Assembly (NCBI RefSeq): GCF_009733925.1
Contig: NZ_WOEI01000001.1
Location: forward strand, 62,001-126,000
DNA length: 64,000 nucleotides
Direction: 5' to 3'
Origin: Streptobacillus canis
Lineage (GTDB): Bacteria > Fusobacteriota > Fusobacteriia > Fusobacteriales > Leptotrichiaceae
Shown here: positions 26,923 through 34,250 of the stretch, piece by piece
Position numbering within the stretch: position 1 is the stretch's first letter
How the letters are laid out: every line of letters begins with the position of its first letter
The notes under the pieces: generated by a model
Seen by the model: the letters and a program-made list of their open reading frames with translations, nothing else
The model's database searches: none
What the model was told of the DNA's origin: nothing
Program-made: the position numbers and the translations under genes

Positions 26923-28041
26923 ATGAAAAAAAAGTTAAAAATAGATGAAATAGTTGTTGTAGAAGGTAAAGATGATGTAACGAGATTATCTGATGTTATA
27001 GATGCAACAATTATCCAGTTAAATGGAAGTGTGGGTTTAAGTAAAGATAAGATTTCATATATTAATGAACTTTCTAAGAAAAAAGATATCTTATTATTTA
27101 CTGACCCAGACTTTACTGGGAAGAAAATAAGAGAAAAGATAAATAAAAATGTTGAAGGCAATGTTATTAATCTTTTTGTAAGCAGAGAAGAAGCTACAAA
27201 AAACGATAATGTTGGTGTTGAAAATATGAATAATGAAAATATTTATAAACTATTCAATGATTATTTATCAAGTAAAGTAAAAGAAAATAATGATGCTGAA
27301 AAATATATTTATAGTATAGATAAACTTTTAGATCATGGTTTAATTGGAGAGAAAGATTCTAAATTAAAAAGAGAAATAATAGGAGATATACTTAAAATAG
27401 GATATTATAATTCTAAATCATTATTATCAATGTTGAATTGTATGAATGTTTCATACAATGAATTTAATGAGGCAATATTAATGATGAATAAAAAGTTACA
27501 AAAAAAAGAAAAAGTTGGTATTATTTTTGGAAAATTTATACCATTACATATTGGACATGTTAATTTTATTAAATATGCATCAACTGAAGTTGATAAGTTG
27601 CATGTTTTATTATGTGTAGAAAAAGATAGAGATTTTAATTTACTTATGAATTCTACATTGCCAAAAATGATGACAGAAAATGATAGATTATATTATTTAA
27701 AAAAGGAATTAGAAATGTTACCTAATGTAGAAGTACATGTATTAAGAGAAGAAGGTATAGCCTATTATCCTAATGGATGGAAAGATTGGACTGATAGAGT
27801 AGCAGAACTATTAAGAGAAAAAAATATAAAAATTAATACAGTGTTTACAAATGAAATAGAAGATAAAAATAATTATGAAAAATATTTTGTTGATGAAAGT
27901 GTATTTTCAAAAGAATTAGATATACATTTAACAGATCCAAATAGATTTGAATATAATGTTTCCTCTACAAAAGTTAGAGGAGATTATGAAAAATATAAGA
28001 CTTATTTACCTAAATCTTTACAGGATTTCTTTGCTAAATAA
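26923..28041 (+). CDS. RNase M5-like TOPRIM protein fused to a NadR-type NMN adenylyltransferase
   Basis: A single unbroken 372-residue frame with two domains. Residues 1-185 match RNase M5, the 5S rRNA maturase: TOPRIM motifs EIVVVEGKDDVTRL and LFTDPDFTGKKIR, then FVSREEATKNDNVGVEN and a helical tail. Residues 190-372 match the NMN adenylyltransferase domain of NadR: VGIIFGKFIPLHIGH (HxGH nucleotide site), EEGIAYYPNGWKDWTDRV, LTDPNRFEYNVSSTKVRG (ISSTxxR site). It ends where NadR would continue into its nicotinamide riboside kinase, so that kinase is absent. The expected reaction is NMN plus ATP to NAD. Both active sites look intact. RNase M5 is normally a stand-alone protein of about 180 residues; why they are joined is unknown. 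Confidence 0.85.
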   Translation: MKKKLKIDEIVVVEGKDDVTRLSDVIDATIIQLNGSVGLSKDKISYINELSKKKDILLFTDPDFTGKKIREKINKNVEGNVINLFVSREEATKNDNVGVENMNNENIYKLFNDYLSSKVKENNDAEKYIYSIDKLLDHGLIGEKDSKLKREIIGDILKIGYYNSKSLLSMLNCMNVSYNEFNEAILMMNKKLQKKEKVGIIFGKFIPLHIGHVNFIKYASTEVDKLHVLLCVEKDRDFNLLMNSTLPKMMTENDRLYYLKKELEMLPNVEVHVLREEGIAYYPNGWKDWTDRVAELLREKNIKINTVFTNEIEDKNNYEKYFVDESVFSKELDIHLTDPNRFEYNVSSTKVRGDYEKYKTYLPKSLQDFFAK

Positions 28042-28058
28042 AAAACTAATAAAAAATG

Positions 28059-28087
28059 TTGACAAATACAGCATCTTATGATAGAAT
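28059..28087 (+). promoter_or_regulatory. Promoter of rpmG-tRNA-Trp-secE-nusG
   Basis: Perfect TTGACA at 28059-28064 and TAGAAT at 28082-28087, spacer 17. Confidence 0.8.
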
Positions 28088-28094
28088 TAGAAAG

Positions 28095-28128
28095 CTGATA
28101 AGAAATCAGTATCTGTATTACCAATACA
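28095..28128 (+). promoter_or_regulatory. Two-hairpin leader of the rpmG transcript
   Basis: CTGAT/ATCAG (28095-28109) and TGTATT/AATACA (28114-28128) form two adjacent small stems between the promoter and the rpmG ribosome-binding site. They may regulate or stabilise the transcript; no known family is recognised. Confidence 0.35.
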
Positions 28129-28154
28129 AATTTTTATATTGGGAGGAATGAAAA

Positions 28155-28304
28155 ATGAGAGTACAAGTTATTTTAGAATGCACTGAAACAAAGTTAAGAC
28201 ATTATGTTACAACTAAAAATAAAAAAACTCATCCAGAAAGAATTGAGTTAAGAAAATACAACCCAGTGTTAAAAAGATATTCTCTTTACAGAGAAGTAAA
28301 ATAA
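28155..28304 (+). CDS. rpmG: 50S ribosomal protein L33 (cysteine-poor form)
   Basis: A 49-residue protein starting [20 protein letters not shown] and ending YSLYREVK, clearly L33. The zinc-binding form has two CxxC pairs; here only Cys9 remains (CTET and NPVL replace the pairs), so it should not bind zinc. The ribosome-binding site is GGGAGGAATG at 28141-28150. It precedes tRNA-Trp and secE-nusG, the usual arrangement in Firmicutes and Fusobacteria. Confidence 0.93.
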   Translation: MRVQVILECTETKLRHYVTTKNKKTHPERIELRKYNPVLKRYSLYREVK

Positions 28305-28315
28305 TTATTTAAAAT

Positions 28316-28390
28316 AGGCCAGTAGTTCAATGGTAGAGCGTCGGTCTCCAAAACCGAATGTTGTAGGTTCGAGTCCTATCTGGCCTGCCA
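28316..28390 (+). tRNA. tRNA-Trp (anticodon CCA)
   Basis: A 75-base cloverleaf. Acceptor AGGCCAG pairs with CTGGCCT; the anticodon stem TCGGT/ACCGA encloses CTCCAAA with anticodon CCA; the T arm contains GGTTCGAGTCC; CCA is encoded at 28388-28390. It lies between rpmG and secE in the same operon. Confidence 0.96.
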
Positions 28391-28413
28391 TTTTAAGAAT
28401 ATGGAGTTAATAT

Positions 28414-28620
28414 ATGAAAAAAGAGAAAATGAGTTTATTTAATCAAATAATAGCTGAGTATAAACAAGTACAATGGCCAACTAAGGCTGAAGTGTTTCAA
28501 GTTACTATAGTAGTATTATTAATAACTTTATTTATTTCTTTGATGATATTAATATTTGATTTTGGCTTTACAACATTGATGGATAGATTTTCAAGTATTG
28601 TAAAATCACTATTTAGTTAG
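28414..28620 (+). CDS. secE: Preprotein translocase subunit SecE
   Basis: A 68-residue protein with one transmembrane helix (about residues 30-52), preceded by IIAEYKQVQWPTKAEV, the conserved amphipathic SecE motif. It stabilises SecY in the SecYEG channel. It lies after tRNA-Trp and 14 bases before nusG, the universal secE-nusG pairing. The short single-helix form is typical outside the Enterobacteria. ATATGGAG supplies the ribosome-binding site. Confidence 0.95.
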   Translation: MKKEKMSLFNQIIAEYKQVQWPTKAEVFQVTIVVLLITLFISLMILIFDFGFTTLMDRFSSIVKSLFS

Positions 28621-28634
28621 GGGGCTGAAGGCTG

Positions 28635-29207
28635 ATGATAATAGAAAATAAAGAATATGTTAAAAAATGGTATATAATTCATACTTATTCAGGATACGAA
28701 AAGAAAGTAAAAACTGATTTAGAAAAAAGAATTATGTCAGAAAATTTAACTGATAAAGTTTTTAGAATATTAGTACCTGAAGAAAAAGTATTTGAAGAAA
28801 AAAAAGGTAAAATGGTACCTGTATTTAGAAAAATATTTCCAAGCTATGTACTAGTTGAAATGTTAACTTTTAGAGATGTAACAGAAGATTCTGTAAGTTA
28901 TAGAGTAGATAGTAGAGCATGGTATATAATACGTAATACAAATGGAGTAACAGGATTCGTTGGTGTTGGATCAGATCCATTACCAATGGATGAAAAAGAA
29001 GTTGAGGATATTTTCAGTAAAATGAGTAATGAAGACTTCCAAGAAAAAGTTGATTATGAAGTAGGAGACTATGTTAAAACTTTAGATGGAGTTGAAGGTA
29101 CTGTAGAATTTATAGATTATATCGCTAAACAAGTTAAAATAGTAATTCAAGTAGGAAGTAGACCTACAACATTAACTTTAGGATTAAATGAAGTTACTAA
29201 ATTTTAG
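28635..29207 (+). CDS. nusG: Transcription termination/antitermination protein NusG
   Basis: A 190-residue protein. The NGN domain starts KKWYIIHTYSGYEKKVKTDL and contains FPSYVLVEM; the C-terminal KOW domain is GDYVKTLDGVEGTVEFIDY. It binds RNA polymerase and couples to ribosomes or Rho. It is followed by rplK after a 63-base leader containing a hairpin that recurs before rplA. The length is normal. Confidence 0.96.
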   Translation: MIIENKEYVKKWYIIHTYSGYEKKVKTDLEKRIMSENLTDKVFRILVPEEKVFEEKKGKMVPVFRKIFPSYVLVEMLTFRDVTEDSVSYRVDSRAWYIIRNTNGVTGFVGVGSDPLPMDEKEVEDIFSKMSNEDFQEKVDYEVGDYVKTLDGVEGTVEFIDYIAKQVKIVIQVGSRPTTLTLGLNEVTKF

Positions 29208-29223
29208 AATTATATAGTAATAA

Positions 29224-29264
29224 AAGTGGGAGATTTAATATTCAGTTACCACAAAGGAGGAAAA
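29224..29264 (+). promoter_or_regulatory. Leader element before rplK, copy 1 of a duplicated L11/L1 leader
   Basis: AAGTGGGAGAT, then TACCACAAAGGAGGAAAA directly before the rplK start. GTGG (29226-29229) can pair with CCAC (29249-29252), placing a hairpin next to the ribosome-binding site. The same element precedes rplA. Autoregulation by L1 is known for this operon in other bacteria; here it is inferred. Confidence 0.5.
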
Positions 29265-29270
29265 TAGAAA

Positions 29271-29705
29271 ATGGCTAAAAACAATAAAGAAGTCGTGGAT
29301 AAAGTAAAATTACAATTAAGCGCTGGTAAAGCAAATCCTGCACCACCAGTAGGGTCAGCATTAGGACCAAAAGGGATAAACATTCCTGAATTCTGTAAAC
29401 AATTTAATGCACAAACTCAAGATAAACCTGGATTTATTATTCCAGTAGAAATTTCAATCTATGCAGACAGAAGCTTCAGCTTTGTGTTAAAAACACCACC
29501 TGCATCAGATTTATTAAAAAAAGCAGCTAAAGTTGAAAGAGGAGCACAAAACTCTGTTAAAGAAGTAGCTGGAAAAATTACAAAAGCTCAATTACAAGAA
29601 ATTGCAGAAACTAAAATGCCTGACTTAAATGCAGCATCAGTTGAAGCAGCTATGAACGTTATTGCTGGAACAGCAAGAAGTATGGGAATTAAAATAGAAG
29701 ACTAA
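29271..29705 (+). CDS. rplK: 50S ribosomal protein L11
   Basis: A 144-residue protein with [20 protein letters not shown] at the N-terminus and [19 protein letters not shown] and [12 protein letters not shown] at the C-terminus. L11 forms the GTPase-associated centre of the ribosome with 23S rRNA. The length is normal. It lies in nusG-rplK-rplA order, each preceded by the repeated leader. Codon use is biased toward frequent codons, as in other ribosomal genes here. Confidence 0.97.
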   Translation: MAKNNKEVVDKVKLQLSAGKANPAPPVGSALGPKGINIPEFCKQFNAQTQDKPGFIIPVEISIYADRSFSFVLKTPPASDLLKKAAKVERGAQNSVKEVAGKITKAQLQEIAETKMPDLNAASVEAAMNVIAGTARSMGIKIED

Positions 29706-29716
29706 TAACAAGAAAT

Positions 29717-29757
29717 TAAGTGGGAGATAAGATTTTCAATTACCACAAAGGAGGAAA
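29717..29757 (+). promoter_or_regulatory. Leader element before rplA, copy 2 of the duplicated leader
   Basis: AAGTGGGAGAT and TACCACAAAGGAGGAAAA repeat the element before rplK nearly base for base while the spacer differs. GTGG (29720-29723) can pair with CCAC (29743-29746). Confidence 0.5.
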
Positions 29758-29763
29758 AAAATA

Positions 29764-30471
29764 ATGTCAAAAAAAGGGAAAAGATATAATGAAATTTCTC
29801 AAAAAGTAGATAAATTAAAAATCTACACACCAGAAGAAGCTTTAGAATTAGTATTTGATACAAAGAGTGCTAAATTTGTAGAAACAGTTGAATTAGCAAT
29901 TAGATTAGGAGTAGATCCAAGACATGCGGATCAACAAGTTAGAGGTACAGTAATCTTACCTCACGGAACTGGTAAAACAGTTAGAATATTAGCAATAACT
30001 TCAGGAGAAAACATCGATAAAGCATTAGCTGCAGGAGCAGATTTTGCTGGAGATGAAGAATACATTAACAAAATTTCTGCAGGATGGATGGATTTTGATT
30101 TAGTAATCGCGACTCCAGACATGATGCCTAAATTAGGAAAATTAGGAAGAGTATTAGGAACTAAAGGATTAATGCCTAACCCTAAATCAGGAACAGTTAC
30201 TACTAATATTTCTCAAACAGTTGAAGAATTCAAAAAAGGTAAAGTTGCATTCAAAGTTGATAAATTAGGATCAATTCACTTACCAATTGGAAAAGTAAAT
30301 TTCGAAAAAGAACAAATAGTTGAAAACTTTAAAGTTGCATTAGGACAAATAATTAAATTAAAACCTGCAACTTCAAAAGGGCAATATTTAAGAACAGTTG
30401 CTATCTCATTAACTATGGGACCTGGAATCAAAATTGATCCATTATTAGCTGCTGGATTCTCAAACAAATAA
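29764..30471 (+). CDS. rplA: 50S ribosomal protein L1
   Basis: A 235-residue protein, MSKKGKRYNEISQKVDK onward, with RGTVILPHGTGKTVR and GRVLGTKGLMPNPKSGTV, hallmarks of L1. It forms the L1 stalk that guides tRNA exit and in many bacteria represses its own operon. Unusually, rplJ and rplL do not follow; a terminator and convergent genes do. The protein itself looks complete. Confidence 0.97.
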   Translation: MSKKGKRYNEISQKVDKLKIYTPEEALELVFDTKSAKFVETVELAIRLGVDPRHADQQVRGTVILPHGTGKTVRILAITSGENIDKALAAGADFAGDEEYINKISAGWMDFDLVIATPDMMPKLGKLGRVLGTKGLMPNPKSGTVTTNISQTVEEFKKGKVAFKVDKLGSIHLPIGKVNFEKEQIVENFKVALGQIIKLKPATSKGQYLRTVAISLTMGPGIKIDPLLAAGFSNK

Positions 30472-30495
30472 GAAAAAAGTTATTAAATAAAAATT

Positions 30496-30520
30496 GAAGA
30501 CATTATGTCTTCTTTTTTTT
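30496..30520 (+). terminator. Terminator after rplA
   Basis: GAAGACA / TGTCTTC with loop TTA and a run of eight T. Confidence 0.88.
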
Positions 30521-30521
30521 G

Positions 30522-30551
30522 TAAAAAAATAGAGAGTTTTTATACTCTCTA
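30522..30551 (-). terminator. Terminator of the upp unit (minus strand)
   Basis: TAGAGAGT/ACTCTCTA stem followed on the minus strand by a T run (A run at 30523-30529 on the plus strand). Confidence 0.8.
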
Positions 30552-30791
30552 CATATTTTTTGCAAATAAATATTCTTTACTTTGACTATATTCAATAATT
30601 AAATTATACTTTTTAAAATGATCATCTATTAATGTATATATTAAAGGATCAACACTTGTAGTTATTCTTGTACCATCTAAATTCTTTAATTGTAGGCAGC
30701 TAGCGCCACATGCATCCTTTAGTGATAATTTATATCCATATTCAAACAAAATCTTGTTAGCTTCAATAATATGGTCAAATATCAATGCCAT
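30549..30791 (-). CDS. Small protein coupled to upp, RDAC-like
   Basis: An 80-residue protein, [20 protein letters not shown] onward, with LKDACGASCLQLKNLDG, which recalls the short RDAC-family proteins of clostridia and fusobacteria (function unknown; recalled from pattern, not searched). Its start shares one base with the upp stop (TAATG), so it is translated from the upp transcript. Two cysteines close together (CGASC) could bind a metal or form a disulphide. There is no signal peptide. Confidence 0.65.
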   Translation of the reverse strand: MALIFDHIIEANKILFEYGYKLSLKDACGASCLQLKNLDGTRITTSVDPLIYTLIDDHFKKYNLIIEYSQSKEYLFAKNM

Positions 30792-31414
30792 TATTTAGTA
30801 CCGAAGATTCTATCTCCAGCATCTCCTAATCCTGGATAAATATATTTGTGTTCATTTAATCCTTTGTCAATAGAAGCGATATATAAATCAACATCATCAT
30901 GTTTATCTTTTATTGCAAGTATTCCTTCAGGGGCTGCGATAATTGATAATACAGATATGTTTTTAACCCCTATTGATTTTAAATAGTCAATAGTATATAT
31001 TATTGATCCTCCTGTTGCAAGCATAGGGTCAACAATTAAAACTTTACTTTCAGTTACGTTAGAAGGCATTTTAGCGTAATAATATACAGGTTCAAATGTT
31101 TCTTCATTTCTATAAACACCTAAATGTCCAACTTTTGCATTTGGTATATGTGCTAACATTGCATCTACCATTCCTAATCCTGCTCTTAAAATTGGTACTA
31201 TAGTAACAGGTTCGTCTAATACTTGTGTAGTTGTTTCTTGTATTGGTGTTTTTACTGTAATATTTTTTAATTTTAAATCTTTTGTTGCTTCATAAACCAT
31301 TAATGATGCAATTTCATTTAAACTTTCTCTAAATAATTTAGTGTCTGTTTCTTCATTTCTTAAAATTGATAATTTGTGGCTTATTAGTGGGTGTTTGTAT
31401 TCAAAAATTGCCAT
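30791..31414 (-). CDS. upp: Uracil phosphoribosyltransferase
   Basis: A 207-residue salvage enzyme converting uracil and PRPP to [31 protein letters not shown] (PRPP loop) and [16 protein letters not shown] (uracil loop) are the family signatures. It complements pdp at 19 kb, which frees uracil. TAGGAGGAAAATT precedes the start. It lies downstream of the rpmE terminator and is followed by a coupled small gene. Confidence 0.96.
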   Translation of the reverse strand: MAIFEYKHPLISHKLSILRNEETDTKLFRESLNEIASLMVYEATKDLKLKNITVKTPIQETTTQVLDEPVTIVPILRAGLGMVDAMLAHIPNAKVGHLGVYRNEETFEPVYYYAKMPSNVTESKVLIVDPMLATGGSIIYTIDYLKSIGVKNISVLSIIAAPEGILAIKDKHDDVDLYIASIDKGLNEHKYIYPGLGDAGDRIFGTK

Positions 31415-31445
31415 AATTTTCCTCCTATATATGTTTTTTTGATTT

Positions 31446-31479
31446 TAAAAAAACAGAATTACTGAAAGAGTAATTCTGT
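31446..31479 (-). terminator. Terminator of rpmE (minus strand)
   Basis: An 11-base stem ACAGAATTACT/AGTAATTCTGT (31453-31479), followed by seven T on the minus strand. Confidence 0.88.
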
Positions 31480-31485
31480 ATTATA

Positions 31486-31725
31486 TTATAAATTGTATTT
31501 TTTCTTAAACTTATCAACTCTTCCAGTTTCATCAACAAATTTAGATTTACCTGTATAGAACGGGTGAGAAGTAGAACTTATTGCTACTTTAACAACTGGA
31601 TATTCTTGTCCTTCAAATTCAACAGTTTCTTTAGATGCTTTAGTAGATTTTCCTAAGAATCTTTCCCCATTACTTGTATCTTCAAAAACAACTAATCTGT
31701 ATTCTGGATGTATACCTTTTTTCAT
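31486..31725 (-). CDS. rpmE2: 50S ribosomal protein L31 type B (zinc-free form)
   Basis: A 79-residue L31: [40 protein letters not shown]. It contains no cysteine, so it is the type B form that works without zinc. The start at 31725 follows AAAGGAGT; an in-frame ATG six codons upstream overlaps that site and is rejected. It lies alone between rpsT and its own terminator. In many bacteria type B is induced by zinc shortage through Zur; no clear Zur box was recognised here. Confidence 0.94.
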   Translation of the reverse strand: MKKGIHPEYRLVVFEDTSNGERFLGKSTKASKETVEFEGQEYPVVKVAISSTSHPFYTGKSKFVDETGRVDKFKKKYNL

Positions 31726-31810
31726 GTTACGGACTCCTTTCATAAAACTTATATAATTTATGAATATATTTTAACACTTATATTTGTGTATAAATATACA
31801 AATGAGTAGC

Positions 31811-32077
31811 TTATGCGTTTAAAGCTTGAACTTTAGTAGCTAATCTTGATTTAGTTCTTGATGCAGTATTTTTTTTCATTACACCTTTTGAAACTGCTTT
31901 ATCAAGCTCTTTATAAGCTACAGATAATGCTGCCTTAGCATCATCAATATTTTTAGAATCTACTGCTGCTAATACTTTTTTAACAAAAGTTTTTACTCTA
32001 CTTTTAACTGCTTGGTTTCTTAATCTATTTCTTTCACCAATCACGATTCTTTTTTTAGATGATTTAGTATGTGCCAT
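31811..32077 (-). CDS. rpsT: 30S ribosomal protein S20
   Basis: An 88-residue, strongly basic helical protein beginning MAHTKSSKKRIVIGERNRLRN and ending in SRLATKVQALNA, typical of S20, a primary binder of 16S rRNA. The ATG at 32077 follows AAAGGAGG; the frame extends eight codons upstream but without conserved residues. It is a single gene, divergent from the DinG-like helicase with its own promoter. Confidence 0.96.
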   Translation of the reverse strand: MAHTKSSKKRIVIGERNRLRNQAVKSRVKTFVKKVLAAVDSKNIDDAKAALSVAYKELDKAVSKGVMKKNTASRTKSRLATKVQALNA

Positions 32078-32112
32078 TCTGTTTTCCTCCTTTATACACA
32101 ATTTAACAAGTT

Positions 32113-32141
32113 ATTTTAACATTTTTAACAGTTAAAATCAA
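32113..32141 (-). promoter_or_regulatory. Promoter of rpsT
   Basis: On the minus strand TTGATT (32141-32136) and TAAAAT (32118-32113), spacer 17. Confidence 0.7.
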
Positions 32142-32167
32142 GTCTTTTTTTATTATTTTTTATTTGA

Positions 32168-32173
32168 TATAAT
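32168..32173 (+). promoter_or_regulatory. -10 box of the DinG-like helicase gene
   Basis: TATAAT at 32168-32173 lies only 16 bases before the chosen ATG, so the transcript would have a very short leader. The -35 region is a T run. Confidence 0.45.
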
Positions 32174-32189
32174 TTTATTGGGTGAAAAT

Positions 32190-34193
32190 ATGATAGAAAA
32201 TATATATACTAGACTTTATTCTGAGTTTTCTTTTGAAAAAAGAGAAAATCAAATTAAAATGTCTAAAATAATAAAAGAGGGTATTGATAATAATATACCG
32301 GTATTATTAGAAGCTGAAACTGGTTCTGGTAAAACTCTAGGTTATTTAATACCATCAATAGATTTTGCATTAACAGAAGGTAAAAATATTGTTATTTCGA
32401 CTAATACTTTAAATTTACAAGATCAAATACTTAATAAAGAATTACCGTTATTGAAGAATATTTTTGGTGAAGACTTAAAATATACTTTAATTAAAGGTAG
32501 AAATAATTATGTATGTAAGAGAAAATTACAAGAATTAGTTATGAAATCAGAAGATGATAAATATATAGAACTTGTAGATACAATAAAAAACTCAATAACA
32601 GGAGATAAAAGTGATATTAAATATAGGATAGCAGCTGAATTGTGGAATGAAATAAAGTCAGATAAAGATACAACTTTTTCAACAAAATGTCCATTTTACA
32701 AGTCATGCTATTTTTATTCGTCTAGAAATAAGAATGAGAACTGTAATGTTTTTATCGTAAATCACCACATTTTATTATTAGATTTCATAATTAAACAAGA
32801 AGGTAATATAGGTCTAATCCCTAATTATGACTTAGTAGTAATAGATGAAGCACATAATTTAGAAGCAATAGTTAGAAAATATTTTTCATTAACTTTTAGT
32901 TTTAAAGAAGTATTTAAAATTATAGGACAATTATATTCTAATAATGTGAAAGATATTTTAAATGCAGGTTTAATACCTAGGATAATAAATAATATTGCTA
33001 ATGGTACTAGTGATTTAGTTGCAGATGAACTTAAAGACCTTTTCTATAACAACATCAATAAAATATATTATGATTTGGTTGAATTAAGAAAACGTATAGT
33101 AAGTAAATATAAAAATTTAACACAAAGTGGAATTCTTACTAAAGATATTGGAAGTTTAAATGTTACTGATATTTTAGAGAATGTTTTCAGCTCAAATTTA
33201 ATTTTAAAAAAAGAAATTTTAAGATTAACTCAATTCTTAGAAGAAAGAGATGACTTTGATAAAGATAATTTAAGATTATTAGTAAATAATATATATACAA
33301 ATTTAGATTTTTACTTAAATGTGTTACAAGAAATATTTACTTTAGATTTTGAAAAATATATTTATTGGATTAATTTGGAAAATGATAACGTATTTCCAAT
33401 ATTAAATGCAACACCATATACAATTTCAAAAGCATTTGGTGAGAATTTTATTGAAAAGATAAGAAAAGTAATAATGGTCTCAGCTACATTAAGTGTAAGC
33501 AATAGTTTTAAATATATTAAAAATAATCTTGGTATAGAAGAAGTTATAGAAGGAAATATTCCGTCAGAATTTGATTATAAGAATAATATGAATATTTTTT
33601 TACCTAATAATTTACCATTACCAAATGAAATTAAGTTTAATGAAATGGCTGCTGAATTTATTCATGAGTATGTTGAAAAAAATAATGGTCAAACATTTGT
33701 ATTATTTACATCATATAAAGATTTAAAATATGTTAGTGAATATTTGAAAAAGAAAAGTAGTAAATTAAATGTTTTAACACAAGGTGAATTTGAAAGGATG
33801 GAGTTATTAAAAATATTCAAAGAAAATGAAAATAGTATATTACTTGGAACAGATAGTTTTTGGGAAGGTGTAGATGTACAAGGAGAAGCACTAAGTAATG
33901 TTATAATATTTAAACTACCATTTCAAGTTCCTGATGATCCAATAGTTAGTAGTATTTGTGAAAGATTAAATGCAATAAATCCAAATAGTGCATTTAGAGA
34001 ATATCAATTGCCATATGCAGTACTTAAAATGAAACAAGGTGTTGGTAGACTAATTAGATCAAAAGAAGATAGAGGTAATGTAATTATTCTTGATAAAAGA
34101 ATACATCAAAAAGGATATGGTAAGACTATATTAAAATCTTTACCTAATGCAAATATTGAAATATTAGATTTAGAAGATATACTAAGTAAATAG
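32190..34193 (+). CDS. DinG-like ATP-dependent helicase (XPD family)
   Basis: A 667-residue superfamily 2 helicase. Motif I is LLEAETGSGKTLGYLI, motif II VVIDEAHNLEAIV, and the C-terminal motifs include SILLGTDSFWEGVDVQGEAL and MKQGVGRLIRSKEDRG. Between motifs I and II, cysteines in NYVCKRK, KCPFYKSCYFY and ENCNVF match the four-cysteine iron-sulphur cluster of XPD/DinG proteins. It probably unwinds forked DNA or R-loops. The ATG at 32190 is preferred with GGGTGA as ribosome-binding site; a TTG four codons earlier is possible. Confidence 0.88.
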   Translation: MIENIYTRLYSEFSFEKRENQIKMSKIIKEGIDNNIPVLLEAETGSGKTLGYLIPSIDFALTEGKNIVISTNTLNLQDQILNKELPLLKNIFGEDLKYTLIKGRNNYVCKRKLQELVMKSEDDKYIELVDTIKNSITGDKSDIKYRIAAELWNEIKSDKDTTFSTKCPFYKSCYFYSSRNKNENCNVFIVNHHILLLDFIIKQEGNIGLIPNYDLVVIDEAHNLEAIVRKYFSLTFSFKEVFKIIGQLYSNNVKDILNAGLIPRIINNIANGTSDLVADELKDLFYNNINKIYYDLVELRKRIVSKYKNLTQSGILTKDIGSLNVTDILENVFSSNLILKKEILRLTQFLEERDDFDKDNLRLLVNNIYTNLDFYLNVLQEIFTLDFEKYIYWINLENDNVFPILNATPYTISKAFGENFIEKIRKVIMVSATLSVSNSFKYIKNNLGIEEVIEGNIPSEFDYKNNMNIFLPNNLPLPNEIKFNEMAAEFIHEYVEKNNGQTFVLFTSYKDLKYVSEYLKKKSSKLNVLTQGEFERMELLKIFKENENSILLGTDSFWEGVDVQGEALSNVIIFKLPFQVPDDPIVSSICERLNAINPNSAFREYQLPYAVLKMKQGVGRLIRSKEDRGNVIILDKRIHQKGYGKTILKSLPNANIEILDLEDILSK

Positions 34194-34213
34194 ATTTTAT
34201 ATCATTTTTATGG

Positions 34214-34219
34214 TATAAT
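34214..34219 (+). promoter_or_regulatory. -10 box of the pgpH operon
   Basis: TATAAT at 34214-34219, 32 bases before the pgpH start; TAGATT at the -35 position is a poor match. Confidence 0.45.
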
Positions 34220-34250
34220 ATATTAATATTATAGAAGTTGAGGTACAGAA

